64,000 nucleotides of DNA from Deltaproteobacteria bacterium (GCA_022601195.1 JAHZIX010000027.1:1-64000), one strand, 5' to 3'; counted from the stretch's first letter, positions 9,918 to 18,915 are shown. Numbers and translations are program-made. Notes: a model not told the origin generated them from the letters alone.

Positions 9918-10950
9918 TTACTCATCGCCTCTCGGTCTTTGCGGAACATTTCGGTATAGAAATCGACAGCAGTCCTATCCAGGATTGCCATCAGTCGATG
10001 TCGACGCTGCAGGTCGGCGAGAGAGCAGATAGCGGGGTCTCGATTCGCCTGCATCTCAATCCAGTCCCAGGGCAGATGCTGAAGGGTGCCGTGTCCTGAC
10101 TGGCGCCGTAGGTGAAGCTCCAAGAAAGCGAAGAAGACTCCACGGTTCCAGATCCAGAGCACCTCGGACCAAGGAAGCTGTGGCTCGGCCTCTGCTGGCT
10201 CATCTGCCTTCTCCTGCGCAGTAAACGGGTCAATTTGGGGCGTCTCGGGAAGATCAGACCCCCACGTTGGCTTTGGCCCTGAATCCTCTAGATAGAGGAG
10301 CAGGGCCTCTTCTAGTTTTTTCCGTCTTCGGCCTCGCCGATCGACTCATACCGCTTCCGCTCCTGGCTCGCTGACTTGACGAACTGAGTGAAATGTTGCG
10401 TCTCGTAATCTGAGAGGTAGGCGAGCGCCTGTTCGTAAGAATGCTCTAGGGGAACAACCGTGCCATCGACTTCATCGCAGAAACCTTCCCACCCCGTAAT
10501 AATGTGGAGGGCCATACCTTCTGCTTCGATTTCTGGCGTGATCGGAAAGATAAGGTGTGCTTTTTTCTGCAAATGGTCAGCCAGGAGTTCGTCGTAGCTG
10601 CGCCCCCTGTTTTTGCTCCTCTTTATCTCCCGAGAAGCCGCCTTGCCTGCCTCCGTCTTCGCCGCCCTTTCGGCTGCCTTCTGGAGGAAAGCATCATGCT
10701 GCGGGTTGTCCCAGGGGCGGACAAAGACCGCGGGTGGTGGCTGCTTCTTGGGGATAGGCTTGTCATCCTCTTCGCAGCCGGCGCACAGGTAGTAGGTCTT
10801 TGACTCCTCACCCTTTTGAATCAGGTCGCCCTGATCTTTCTCGGTGCGCAAACAGGCAAAACAGACAGGGACAGGGACGCGAGCACCAATTGCAACCTTG
10901 TCCTTACTTAGCGACAGCCCAGATTTTCCGAGTACAAACGCTTGAGTCAT
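9914..10950 (-). CDS. Tail assembly chaperone, long frameshifted product (GT-like)
   Basis: Predicted fusion of the 212 codons of the short chaperone with 133 codons in the -1 frame, joined at the slippery heptamer at 10315-10321, giving about 345 aa. The -1 frame is open without interruption from the slip site to the stop at 9914-9916, and has no good start codon of its own near the slip. The extension is rich in Pro/Glu and then Trp (LPWSEVLWIWNRG), as in gpT-like extensions. In lambda the G and GT proteins coat the tape measure before tail-tube assembly; the tape measure follows directly here. Confidence 0.88.
10312..10950 (-). CDS. Tail assembly chaperone, short product (G-like)
   Basis: A 212-aa protein starting at the ATG at 10950, which has a good Shine-Dalgarno (AAAGGGA); the reading frame is open 17 codons further upstream but those codons overlap the tail tube gene. 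An N-terminal pair of CxxC motifs (CFACL, residues about 32-35, and LCAGC near 57-60) may bind zinc. The gene ends in GGA AAA AAC TAG, where the -1 slippery site lies in the correct phase. Position between tail tube and tape measure identifies it as the chaperone G analogue. Confidence 0.85.
   Translation of the reverse strand: MTQAFVLGKSGLSLSKDKVAIGARVPVPVCFACLRTEKDQGDLIQKGEESKTYYLCAGCEEDDKPIPKKQPPPAVFVRPWDNPQHDAFLQKAAERAAKTEAGKAASREIKRSKNRGRSYDELLADHLQKKAHLIFPITPEIEAEGMALHIITGWEGFCDEVDGTVVPLEHSYEQALAYLSDYETQHFTQFVKSASQERKRYESIGEAEDGKN
10315..10321 (-). promoter_or_regulatory. Programmed -1 ribosomal frameshift site A AAA AAC
   Basis: On the minus strand the zero frame reads GGA AAA AAC TAG, a canonical X XXY YYZ heptamer immediately before the stop codon of the short chaperone. 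Slipping back one base opens a frame of 133 codons that ends 4 bp into the tape measure gene. Frameshifted tail chaperones are conserved among long-tailed phages, so the site is very likely functional. Confidence 0.9.
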
Positions 10951-10963
10951 TTCGATTCCCTTT

Positions 10964-12145
10964 TTAGAGCTCGAGGTATTCGGTCTGCATCGCATGGCCA
11001 AGACTGCTGTCGACGCCGGTGTAGCCCATGGGCAGGGTTAGCAGGTTGTTTCGGCCTCCGGACTGCGGTTCGCCGCTTTCCAGTTCGGCCGCGGGAATGT
11101 CGACGATCAGCAGTCTGTTCAGCTTGTCTTGAACGGCAATAGCAAACTCATCCAGGGCATTTGCGCGGACAGCTTCCAGTTGAGCCATGTTTTCGAACAG
11201 CACCTCGAAGGTTCCGCTGGGTACGAAGTCGCCCAGGATGAGTTCCGCGGCTCCAAGCCATCCCAGAGCTCCGAACTCTTGAATGTTCTGCGCGACTCCG
11301 ATGTCGAATCGGGAGCATTTCGCTGTTGCCAAAGCCCCGGATTGAAAGATGGCCCTTACTGAGATCGCTGCTGAGATCATCTCTGGGGGTGGTGCGGGGG
11401 TCACCACGTCGAGCGAGGCATTCGAAAGACCTGTCGGTAGAGGGTCGCCGGCCACATGCTTCTGACCCAGACCCATCAAGTCGAGATCTAGGCCGACCGG
11501 ATTTCCTCCCTGCTGGTAACTCAGGGAAGCTGAATTCACGGCCATTCCCGGGAAATGGTCATGGACGACTGGGGCCTGGTCGGTCCAGGATCTCTGAAAG
11601 GTCTGATAGCGGATAACATCGCCGTTTCTCCACATCTTCGTGGTCTTCACGGTGATGGCTGCTCCTGCCGCTTCATCAACAATTGCCTCGGCAAAGGTGA
11701 GCTTTTGAGCCGTAGCGGTGACTACCTTCTTGAGTCCGTTGTTCTCGCTTTGTGTGGAGCCGAGGATAAAGACCCGCTGACCCGCGACGGCAGTAAAGGC
11801 TCCCGCCGCTGAGTTCACGGAATTATCTGAGGACGAGAAGCTGATATCGGCTGCGGCTACTGTCGCGCTGGGCGTAGGAACCGCCGACATCATGGCTGAG
11901 ATCAACGGGTGAAAGATTGGGTTGGGGTCCAGGTAGAAGGGGGTTTGCCCCTTCTTGCTCCTTCCTACGATGATGCCCCGCTGCTGGGACCGCCTACCGG
12001 TCAGGGAGTCGTTTCGGAAGATCTGCGAAGCCTGCTCGAAGCTCTCCGACCTAACAGGTAGGGCCTGAAGAGGGCCCGGATCAAAAACCCCTGGCGTCAC
12101 CTCGGGGCGAAACGAAATCTGAGTCTTGCTGGATGAAGAAGGCAT
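10964..12145 (-). CDS. Major tail tube protein
   Basis: A 393-aa protein located between the tail-terminator group and the chaperone frameshift pair, the usual position of the major tail protein. Composition is beta-rich with few charged clusters. An Ig-like insert-like part (residues about 95-170, 'FTAVAGQRVFILGSTQSENNG...KVVTATAQKLTFAEAIVDEAAG') is repeated in style in the tail-tip protein at 1993-4371, suggesting a shared decoration domain. The family is not firmly recognised; the call rests mainly on order and size. Confidence 0.78.
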   Translation of the reverse strand: MPSSSSKTQISFRPEVTPGVFDPGPLQALPVRSESFEQASQIFRNDSLTGRRSQQRGIIVGRSKKGQTPFYLDPNPIFHPLISAMMSAVPTPSATVAAADISFSSSDNSVNSAAGAFTAVAGQRVFILGSTQSENNGLKKVVTATAQKLTFAEAIVDEAAGAAITVKTTKMWRNGDVIRYQTFQRSWTDQAPVVHDHFPGMAVNSASLSYQQGGNPVGLDLDLMGLGQKHVAGDPLPTGLSNASLDVVTPAPPPEMISAAISVRAIFQSGALATAKCSRFDIGVAQNIQEFGALGWLGAAELILGDFVPSGTFEVLFENMAQLEAVRANALDEFAIAVQDKLNRLLIVDIPAAELESGEPQSGGRNNLLTLPMGYTGVDSSLGHAMQTEYLEL

Positions 12146-12151
12146 ATCAGG

Positions 12152-12490
12152 TTACTCCTTAGGGCCGTTCTCGGGCTCGGTCTTTTGGATTCGGCCAGTG
12201 GATTCGTAGAGCTCGATGAGATGAACGGGGCAGTCGAAATCTTGGCCAGCTCGCGCCAGTTGTTGTTTTGGTAGAACGAAAGTGTCGAGGGCTCTTTTCC
12301 GGACGGTCTCCGGGTCTCCCGAGGCGACACCTTCTACTTTCTGTTCCTCTTCAAGTTTCGACCGACCTGAAGCTTCGGAGCTCGAACCCTCGTCTGTGTT
12401 CGTTCTCGCGCCGACGTTCCGGCTAGCCTCAGAGGAGTCAATCTCTGCAGCGCTTCCAGTTTCTCTTTCCGTAGGCTTTTTCTTTGCCAT
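12152..12490 (-). CDS. Small acidic protein of tail operon
   Basis: A 112-aa protein, start placed at the ATG at 12490 (MAKKKPTE) because upstream codons run into the neighbouring gene. The first 70 residues are Ser/Glu/Lys-rich and look disordered; the last 35 (ALDTFVLPKQQLARAGQDF onward) look folded. It has no recognised family. Its place just before the tail tube gene suggests an assembly factor or a head-tail adaptor. Function unknown. Confidence 0.6.
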   Translation of the reverse strand: MAKKKPTERETGSAAEIDSSEASRNVGARTNTDEGSSSEASGRSKLEEEQKVEGVASGDPETVRKRALDTFVLPKQQLARAGQDFDCPVHLIELYESTGRIQKTEPENGPKE

Positions 12491-12512
12491 CTCGTTCTCC
12501 CGTTTCCTTGGT

Positions 12513-14567
12513 CTATGAACACGGCCCAGTGCCCGCGAGTACTTGCCAGGCGGCGCCATCGCACCAGCACAGCGCCGGTCCCGTGGCATCGTGCTGAATG
12601 CCCCCTGCTGCCGAGGGTTCGCAAGTGGGCAGGGTTGTGTCTGGAATCAATCGAAAGAGATCAGTGAGGGCCACCCCTCCAACTGTCGCCTGAAGCTTGT
12701 TGCCCCCGGAGGCGATGAGGTTGACTTCGCCAGCGAGTACCGACATGCCGCTAGAGAAGTCGTTTCGCCCCGAAAAGACGGGGTTCGTAGCGGACCCGGT
12801 TTCGACCATCACCTGGGGGGTGTGGTTGCCGGTTCCGAATTGGATCGACGGGGAGCCGAACGCGTTGTGAGACCCGCGCATCAGTACGGTCGCTCCAGAT
12901 CCCCAGTAGAGGAAGTCATCCGAGTTCTCGTAGATTCCTGAGTCTCCATCTCCGAACCGAAGGCCGAGCCCCGATCCCATCGGGAGGACGAGCTTCCCTG
13001 AGGCCTGCACTAGATCCCCTGCGATCACAGAAAGGATGCTGTCGGCCAAAGAGGTTGAGCCACTCCAGGTGGCGAAAGATCCGGAGGTGCCTGTGCCTGA
13101 GACTCCAGAACCACCGCCTCCTCCTCCCGTAGAGGGAACCGGCGTACCGCCTTGCCATACAGTGCCGTCATAGACCCACTCTGCCGATGGAAAAGAAGGG
13201 GTAAGTGAGAGCTCGGCCCCGCCCGAATTGATCACTTGCCCGCCGATCTGGGCAATCCGGACGTCATTGGCTCCGGAGTTGATCAGTCGAACCGACTGCC
13301 CTTGCCGAGCCGCGGTTTCTCCGATGGAGAGATCGCATCCCTCTGTGTCTTGGCAGTCCAAGAAGCAGACCTCTGACGTCGGGTTGATTTCGGCGACAAC
13401 CGGGGAGGAGTCCCCGGAATCGGGGAAGCTCATCGACATCCAAGATCGGATTCGTTGGCCCCATGTAACCTTGCCGAGGGCTGAGGAGACAGGCTCCCCG
13501 TTGGTCCAGATAGACGCTGCCGGGTCCGCCTGGAGCGCAGCAATCGAGAAATCTCCTCCACCGCCCTCGACACCAACCAAAGTGTCGTAGAGGTGGATCT
13601 TGGCGGAGTCCTGAGCGTGGACCCCGCGGCCAGGCGAGAGGCTATTCGACCTGAACCATCCTCCGTCGCCATAGCCGAGGGCTGTCCCCTTGGCGCTCAG
13701 AAGGGTTACGAAGTCATTGCCGGAAGAGGTCACTGGATGAAGGTCGAGGTCCCTCCAGGTCAAGTACTGAAAACCACCGACCGTCTCGGCGAGTAGCAGG
13801 TTCAGCGGGGTGCCTGCGGTTACGCTCGAGGCCTGCGCTCGGAACTTGGTGTTCAAGAGGGTGCCGTAGGAAGTCGCGCCTCCTCCGACGTACTTGACGA
13901 GGTTGAGGGGGCCCGTAAGGGCACCGGCGAAGTAGATCTCGAGGTCCGTCAGTGCGGTATGCCGCCCCATAGAGACGAGGTCCCCAGAGCTTGGTCCCGC
14001 GGCGAGCGAGGGGACAAAGAGGATCTTGCAGCCCGCCGTGTTCGATGACTGGAGGGCTACGAGGGATCTGTCATGACAGGTGACGATAGTGCTCTCGGGA
14101 AGCACTAAGGGATTGGTCGCCAGAATCTCTCGGTCCTGGATTTCGACAACTCGCACCACGTTGAGCGTGTCAACCTCTATCGGAGTGACAGCCACGTCAG
14201 CCAAGGCAGCGCTGACCGACGTGTGCGAGCAACCGCTCGAACAGACCGTCCAGACCTGTCTTCGGTCGACCTGGTCGCCAAGCTGCTGAAGAGCGTCTTC
14301 TACCCAATCAACAGCGAAGTAGGCGCCCGGGTCGGCGATGGGGACCTGTTCGGCGGCGTGAGAGTGGGCCAGGGGAGGCCGGGCATCGCCAGCCTGGTCG
14401 AGGTTTGCGTTGCAGAGCTCTCGAACCCGAGTGAGGTTGCCGTCGAGCTCGGCATGGCTGAGAGCGGCGCCTTTCTCAGATCGCAATGTCACCGGTGATC
14501 CGCAGATCTGGGCTAGAGCAGGAGACGCAAGAAGACCGAGACTGAGCAGGACTTGAAAGATCCTCAT
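12513..14567 (-). CDS. Putative tail fibre/beta-helix protein with signal peptide
   Basis: A 684-aa protein with a classical signal peptide (MRIFQVLLSLGLLASPALAQ, cleavage after Ala19 or nearby), unusual for a virion protein. The middle (about 110-430) shows pectate-lyase-like alternation typical of beta-helices; a Gly/Ser linker near 480 is followed by 'GTSGSFATWSGSTSLADSIL', a motif I recognise from tail-fibre proteins, and a C-terminal segment. It is inserted between the tail tube and the tail terminator genes, where a fibre is not normally found. It could be an exported modifier of the host surface instead. Confidence 0.65.
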   Translation of the reverse strand: MRIFQVLLSLGLLASPALAQICGSPVTLRSEKGAALSHAELDGNLTRVRELCNANLDQAGDARPPLAHSHAAEQVPIADPGAYFAVDWVEDALQQLGDQVDRRQVWTVCSSGCSHTSVSAALADVAVTPIEVDTLNVVRVVEIQDREILATNPLVLPESTIVTCHDRSLVALQSSNTAGCKILFVPSLAAGPSSGDLVSMGRHTALTDLEIYFAGALTGPLNLVKYVGGGATSYGTLLNTKFRAQASSVTAGTPLNLLLAETVGGFQYLTWRDLDLHPVTSSGNDFVTLLSAKGTALGYGDGGWFRSNSLSPGRGVHAQDSAKIHLYDTLVGVEGGGGDFSIAALQADPAASIWTNGEPVSSALGKVTWGQRIRSWMSMSFPDSGDSSPVVAEINPTSEVCFLDCQDTEGCDLSIGETAARQGQSVRLINSGANDVRIAQIGGQVINSGGAELSLTPSFPSAEWVYDGTVWQGGTPVPSTGGGGGGSGVSGTGTSGSFATWSGSTSLADSILSVIAGDLVQASGKLVLPMGSGLGLRFGDGDSGIYENSDDFLYWGSGATVLMRGSHNAFGSPSIQFGTGNHTPQVMVETGSATNPVFSGRNDFSSGMSVLAGEVNLIASGGNKLQATVGGVALTDLFRLIPDTTLPTCEPSAAGGIQHDATGPALCWCDGAAWQVLAGTGPCS

Positions 14568-15058
14568 GCGCTCCCCTCTACGAAACCTGACGCGATGAAT
14601 CCTGGCTCCACAAAAGGCGGGGCCGGAGAGGCTGACTGGCTAGGTCGCGCGTAGATCGCCGTCGAAGTAAATCGCGCGAAGACGCTGGTCTTCAGAAAGG
14701 TTTTTCCCTTGATCGTCGCCGGGAAGGGTTGGCCTGCTTCAGGGAATCCAAACTCCACGCTCCCGACTCTCCGATTTCGCAAGGTGAGCTTGATGCGGTC
14801 TACTTGATCGAAGGCAGGTCCCAGGCCGCCGTGGCTGTAGGATTCGATGGTCAGGAGCCGGACAGCCCGCTCGAACACTCCGCCTGCAACCTCCGGATTG
14901 AGGATCGGCGTTCCTACCTTGACGTCCCGAAGGGTGAGAAGGAGAAACTGGTCGGTTCCGGGAGCCACGGCATTTTCTCCGCCCCAAAACTGTTCGAGGT
15001 CTGAGAGGTCGGCAGAAAGCACGCCCTTGATGGCTTCGAGGTCGGCACGGGTACTCAT
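14564..15058 (-). CDS. Putative tail terminator / tail completion protein
   Basis: A 164-aa protein coupled to both neighbours by ATGA overlaps. It lies after the gp10-like protein and before the tail tube, the slot usually taken by the tail terminator. The sequence is mixed alpha/beta with an early helix (RADLEAIKGVLSADLSDLEQF) and several strands. No family motif is decisive, so the call is positional. Confidence 0.6.
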   Translation of the reverse strand: MSTRADLEAIKGVLSADLSDLEQFWGGENAVAPGTDQFLLLTLRDVKVGTPILNPEVAGGVFERAVRLLTIESYSHGGLGPAFDQVDRIKLTLRNRRVGSVEFGFPEAGQPFPATIKGKTFLKTSVFARFTSTAIYARPSQSASPAPPFVEPGFIASGFVEGSA

Positions 15059-15519
15059 GCAGCAACCCTCTCGGCGGCAGCCGCAACAACATGAGCCCCG
15101 GGCCGAACAATCTCTCTCTCCTCGTCGTTCACGCCCTCTTCGAGATAGAAGGGGTACCCGGGCTTGTCGCCTTCTCCCTGGATCGCGTTGCTGAGATAGA
15201 TAATTTCAGGGGCGTGAGGGTCAAAGGTGTTCAGTACATTTCGGATGTCTTCCAGGGTCAGAGAGGGATGCACGTCTTCTCCGCGAGCTGTCGCTGGCAG
15301 TTCTGAAAAGGGAACTCCTAGGGCTACCCCAAAGGCAGCCAGCGAGTAACCGGTGTCGATCTCGAAGGCTCCGGACTCATACCAGTGCTTCTTGATGTAC
15401 TCCCAAGCATCCAGGATGGCGTTTGCGGTCTCCTCCTTGGCGAACTCGATCGCGTCGGTGAACGCCTCATCAAGCGCGGCTCCAAACTGCTTGGCACCAA
15501 TGACCTCGGCGTCGAACAC
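15055..15519 (-). CDS. HK97 gp10-like tail component
   Basis: A 154-aa protein with an N-terminal segment (GAKQFGAALDEAFTDAIEFA) followed by a Trp-rich helix and a Tyr/Pro-rich stretch 'PEIIYLSNAIQGEGDKPGYPFYLEEGV', resembling proteins of the HK97-gp10 type that act in neck or tail assembly. It overlaps the downstream gene by ATGA and abuts the upstream one. Family call is moderate. Confidence 0.65.
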   Translation of the reverse strand: MFDAEVIGAKQFGAALDEAFTDAIEFAKEETANAILDAWEYIKKHWYESGAFEIDTGYSLAAFGVALGVPFSELPATARGEDVHPSLTLEDIRNVLNTFDPHAPEIIYLSNAIQGEGDKPGYPFYLEEGVNDEEREIVRPGAHVVAAAAERVAA

Positions 15520-15878
15520 TAGGCTTCCCCTCGGGCGTGAATCTCGTAGAGGAGGTCCTCCCCCCGTTCGGTGGTTGCTCCTACATTGATGACGCTGTAG
15601 AGCTTTCCGTTCGATACCCGAAGGACCTGATCGCTGGGACGATGCTCGGCGGGAAGCAGGTAGGAGGAAACCAAAATCTTTATGTCTCCGGCCTGGATCC
15701 GTTGTCCGTCGACGAGATGAGACTCGAAAGAGGTGGGTACGCCGAAGGTTGCGTGGTCCTCATGGGTTTCGATCGGGTCGAGCCCGCCTGGTTCCGAGAT
15801 CGTGACCCGCCTCAGGACGATGGCCTCGCCGTCCTTCTGGAAGTCCTTATAGATTTGTAGTGCTTCGTCGTTGGCCAT
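15519..15878 (-). CDS. Putative head closure / head-tail joining protein
   Basis: A 119-aa protein with beta-rich pattern (EAIVLRRVTISEPGGLDPIE, then 'VDGQRIQAGDIKILVSSYLLP' and a strand 'KLYSVINVGATTERGEDLLYEIH'). This pattern is seen in SPP1 gp16-like head closure proteins, which start as short beta-barrels. It sits between the connector-like and gp10-like genes as expected. The call is by order and fold impression. Confidence 0.6.
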   Translation of the reverse strand: MANDEALQIYKDFQKDGEAIVLRRVTISEPGGLDPIETHEDHATFGVPTSFESHLVDGQRIQAGDIKILVSSYLLPAEHRPSDQVLRVSNGKLYSVINVGATTERGEDLLYEIHARGEA

Positions 15879-16441
15879 CAGCTCACCCTCCTTAGCTGAA
15901 GGTTCGAGCTCTCGCTCCGAGTCACCGAAGACATCAGTCGATCCACCTCGACAAACATCCGGCTCTCTTCAATTCGGGAGCCAACGACATATTCCTTTTC
16001 GATGGGGCCAATCTTCTTGCGTTTGAGCTCGCCACCGGTGCGGATTGGTTCCCGTAGGTCCGCTTCGAGCATGGCGTCCATGAGGGCGTACTGAGCCCGC
16101 TTGACCGCCAGAGGTACGAGGCCAGAAAGATTGCGGCCCTGGCTATCCACCAGCCCTAGACGAGGAAACAGCAGGCGGTCCTCGTCCTGGGTCGAGATCA
16201 ATCCCCTTGGATTTGGATACCTGAGATCAAGCTCCCTGGTCGCGATCCGGGCAAGAGCCTGGACTACTTCCAACGTGTCAGCGAGCCCCCACTTCACGCG
16301 GAACGCTTCCAAAGTGGTTGCATTCCAGCGATCAGTGGGGCTCGCTGCAAAATGGTTGTTGATCTCTTCCTCGCTGGCGTAGGAGTTCGCGCCAATCTGC
16401 ACGATTCCTAGATCAGTGAGGGCTGTAACCAGGGGAGGCAT
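15878..16441 (-). CDS. Putative head-tail connector (adaptor) protein
   Basis: A 187-aa, mostly helical protein that begins with 'ASEEEINNHFAASPTDRWNATT...', similar to DnaT-like or gp6-type connector proteins of phage heads, in which helices bind the portal underside. It overlaps the next gene by a single base and starts 3 bp after the previous gene. Function is inferred from gene order: capsid, HeH-tailed protein, connector, closure. Confidence 0.6.
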   Translation of the reverse strand: MPPLVTALTDLGIVQIGANSYASEEEINNHFAASPTDRWNATTLEAFRVKWGLADTLEVVQALARIATRELDLRYPNPRGLISTQDEDRLLFPRLGLVDSQGRNLSGLVPLAVKRAQYALMDAMLEADLREPIRTGGELKRKKIGPIEKEYVVGSRIEESRMFVEVDRLMSSVTRSESSNLQLRRVS

Positions 16442-16444
16442 GAA

Positions 16445-16957
16445 CTACTCCTTGGTAGCCTCGGCCTCGCGGGCCTCTTGGATGCGAAGGATTAGCGTTT
16501 CGGCTTTTGGGTTCCCTTTGATGTCGAGGCCTAGCTCCTTGGCCAGGGATTTGAGATCAGGGAGTTCCATGTCGACAAGATCCGAGCCGTCCTTGCCCTG
16601 TTTCGAACCCTTTTCATTCGCCCTTTCAACGGCGGTTTTTGGGGCTGCGGGAGCGAGAGGGATAGGTGTGTCCAGGATGGCCTCCAATCCCTCGTCGGCG
16701 TCGTCTTCGAAGAGGAGGACGCACGGAAGGCCCGCTTCCTGAAAGTGCTCCTGAATGTTGGTGGCCCAGTCGCATTTGATCTGGACCACTGCGGCTCCGA
16801 AATGAGCCCGATCCGAAGTCGACTCGGCCAACTTCGCATCGTCCGAGTTGAACAGCTCGACCCGCTGGAAGACTGGGACATGCCCAGCCTCTCGGAACCG
16901 AGTAAACAGGTCCCGGAGATCTTTGGAGGTGGAATCGCCGTATAGGGCTACTCTCAT
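16445..16957 (-). CDS. Phage protein with C-terminal HeH/SAP-like helices
   Basis: A 170-aa protein. The N-terminal 95 residues look like an alpha/beta domain (MRVALYGDSTSKDLRDLFTRF). The C-terminal 40 residues, 'LPDLKSLAKELGLDIKG...', resemble the HeH/Rho-N type helix-extended-helix fold that often closes phage capsid-operon proteins. It directly follows the major capsid gene, so a decoration, connector or capsid-associated role is likely. No further evidence. Confidence 0.6.
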   Translation of the reverse strand: MRVALYGDSTSKDLRDLFTRFREAGHVPVFQRVELFNSDDAKLAESTSDRAHFGAAVVQIKCDWATNIQEHFQEAGLPCVLLFEDDADEGLEAILDTPIPLAPAAPKTAVERANEKGSKQGKDGSDLVDMELPDLKSLAKELGLDIKGNPKAETLILRIQEAREAEATKE

Positions 16958-16967
16958 GATCGCCCCC

Positions 16968-17945
16968 TTACTGCGCCAGGCTCAAGACGGCGACGCCGGC
17001 CATGTCTTTAGTGGAGCTGGCAGCGGGAAGCCAGTTGGCGGCTACTCCAAGGGTTGCGTCATCGGGATTGCTACCGCCTGCCCCGGTGTCCCACTTACTT
17101 CCCATAACTTTTACTGAGAAGCTGTACTCGCCTTGTAGCCGGAGGCTGATATTTTCGCCTCCAGTCTTCAAGTCGCTGACCACGGTGTCGCCCTCCTGAT
17201 CCCGGATCGTGACCGCGCCGGCTTGCAACCCTAAGGTCCAGTACTTATTGGGCGTCCCGGCTTCGAAGAGTGCTGGTGCGTCAGTGATGCCGGACGGGAT
17301 CCCAAGTGTTCCAGGGTGCCCTCCGTAGATGATTGTGTTGGAGACATTGGTAATGCCGCTCTGAATGCCCTCAATATTGAGATCCCCCCAGGGGACCGAG
17401 TGCATTACCCAGAAGACTACCGATTCCATGCGGTCGCCGAGTTTTGATTTCCCTCTCCAAAGCGCGGAATGGTTTAGCGTTGGGACCGCATCGCCAGAGC
17501 CGTCGTGCTGCAGGTTTGCGACGTTCTTGAGGGCTGCCTGAGCTGCAATCACTGCTGTATTGAACATGTCACGCAGCTTTTGACGCTGATAAACCTGCCC
17601 AAGTCGTAGATTGAATTCTTCCTCGGATAGCTCGGCTTCTCTAAGGGACGCGAGAGAGAACCGCCAAGGACCGAACTTTCTGAAGATCTTGACTTCGACG
17701 AACTCATCTTGAGAATGAGCGATGTCAGCAACCGGATCGTCCGAATTCGGATCACGATGAGAGACCCCGTTTGCAAACTTGAAGAAGGTTTCCTTCGCGA
17801 AATCTCCGGAGGTGAAGCCTCCGTCTAACTGGATCGCGCCATTGGTTCCATCATTGAAACCGAGAATGGCTTGGTCATGGGCCTCGATTCGGCCCGACTT
17901 AAAAAATGCATCCTGCGTAAGAATGCTGCCGCGAGTCAGAGTCAT
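16968..17945 (-). CDS. Major capsid protein
   Basis: A 325-aa protein directly after the scaffold gene, the standard position. It starts 'MTLTRGSILTQDAFFKS' and contains 'EFVEVKIFRKFGPWRFS', a central helix with 'YQRQKLRDMFNTAVIAAQAALKN', and a C-terminal strand region, compatible with an HK97-type fold. No prohead protease gene is present in the head operon. The identification relies on size, order and general pattern. Confidence 0.78.
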   Translation of the reverse strand: MTLTRGSILTQDAFFKSGRIEAHDQAILGFNDGTNGAIQLDGGFTSGDFAKETFFKFANGVSHRDPNSDDPVADIAHSQDEFVEVKIFRKFGPWRFSLASLREAELSEEEFNLRLGQVYQRQKLRDMFNTAVIAAQAALKNVANLQHDGSGDAVPTLNHSALWRGKSKLGDRMESVVFWVMHSVPWGDLNIEGIQSGITNVSNTIIYGGHPGTLGIPSGITDAPALFEAGTPNKYWTLGLQAGAVTIRDQEGDTVVSDLKTGGENISLRLQGEYSFSVKVMGSKWDTGAGGSNPDDATLGVAANWLPAASSTKDMAGVAVLSLAQ

Positions 17946-17958
17946 ATTTTTCTCCTAG

Positions 17959-18798
17959 CTATTCCGGAGGCCGCGAAGGGAGGTTCTCGAACTCTCCCGG
18001 TCGAGCCTTCTCAAATGCGATGAGGTTCTTTGTCCCTTTGACTTCGGAGCGAAATCGGACCGTGCTGGGGTCGAAAGAATTAGAGGTTCCATTCGGCTTG
18101 GAGCCCTTTTGCTCTTCGTTGCCGGTATGGCCACCCTCAGCCCGAGATCCCAGGGCGTAGTTCTTGCCGACGTCGCCCTTGAGCCAGGTGTCGACGTAGT
18201 CTTCAATCGGGATTTGACCGCTTGTCCCCTCGACAAAGGCTCGCGTCTCGCTCCCCTTGCCTTCGAGCTGAATAACGCCTTCGCCCTTGATGCGGCTGAC
18301 CGCGTCCTGGGCTCCGTAATCTCCACCACGGACCCGACCCTTGAGCGCTACAGAGAGCTTGCTGTCGATCAGAAGGTGTTGAATGGTTTCGTTGAGCTCA
18401 GTGACCTGAGCTTCGAAACCGGTCTCCCGCTCCTTGGCTGCAGACTGAACCCTTCGGAGCTCTTTCTTGGCCTCTTCTCGCTCTCTCTCGAGGACCTCGT
18501 CAAGGTTTCCCTCTTTCCGATCTTTCGAGTCTTGGAGCTCGCTGAGCAGGCTTAACTTTTCGGCCAGCTCTTCGGGAGAGCCGTACTCTTGAAACCTCCC
18601 AAGAGTGGTCTTGGTCCCGCCGAGCTCTTCTTCGAGCTTCTTGAGTGCTCTGCGGCGCGTTGCACTCTCAGAGTTTGCGGTCTCGAGCATTCGAGAGATG
18701 TCGTCTCCCGTAACCTCATCGTCTTTGTCATTGGTGAACACTGGTAATCCATCTCGGACCACCGGCTTTCCGTCTTCGCCTAGCTTGATTTTCCACAT
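17959..18798 (-). CDS. Capsid scaffolding protein
   Basis: A 279-aa protein. Residues about 55-150 are a long Glu/Lys/Arg-rich coiled coil (KKLEEELGG ... EREREEAKKELRRVQSAAKERE), typical of scaffold proteins of the GP20 type. The tail half is less ordered and ends just before the capsid gene (13 bp). Scaffolds shape the procapsid and leave during maturation. Start ATG at 18798 is next to a long intergenic segment that carries an inverted repeat. Confidence 0.78.
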   Translation of the reverse strand: MWKIKLGEDGKPVVRDGLPVFTNDKDDEVTGDDISRMLETANSESATRRRALKKLEEELGGTKTTLGRFQEYGSPEELAEKLSLLSELQDSKDRKEGNLDEVLEREREEAKKELRRVQSAAKERETGFEAQVTELNETIQHLLIDSKLSVALKGRVRGGDYGAQDAVSRIKGEGVIQLEGKGSETRAFVEGTSGQIPIEDYVDTWLKGDVGKNYALGSRAEGGHTGNEEQKGSKPNGTSNSFDPSTVRFRSEVKGTKNLIAFEKARPGEFENLPSRPPE

Positions 18799-18872
18799 AC
18801 AGGCATCCCGCCCTTTCGTTTGGTCGTCTCGACCCGTTCTTGATGGGGTATTGATAGCAAGGGATCGGACAA

Positions 18873-18915
18873 AATCTTGCCGTTTTGCTAAGCTGCGCAG
18901 CAGAATGGCAAGATT
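18873..18915. promoter_or_regulatory. 43-bp inverted repeat spanning the start of the HTH gene
   Basis: Arms 18873-18889 and 18899-18915 match at 15 of 17 positions (AATCTTGCC paired with GGCAAGATT at the outer ends), around a 9-base loop that itself belongs to the palindrome GCTGCGCAGC. The right arm contains the ATG at 18905. In mRNA the hairpin would bury the start codon; as DNA it could be an operator for the gene's own HTH product. Confidence 0.7.
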
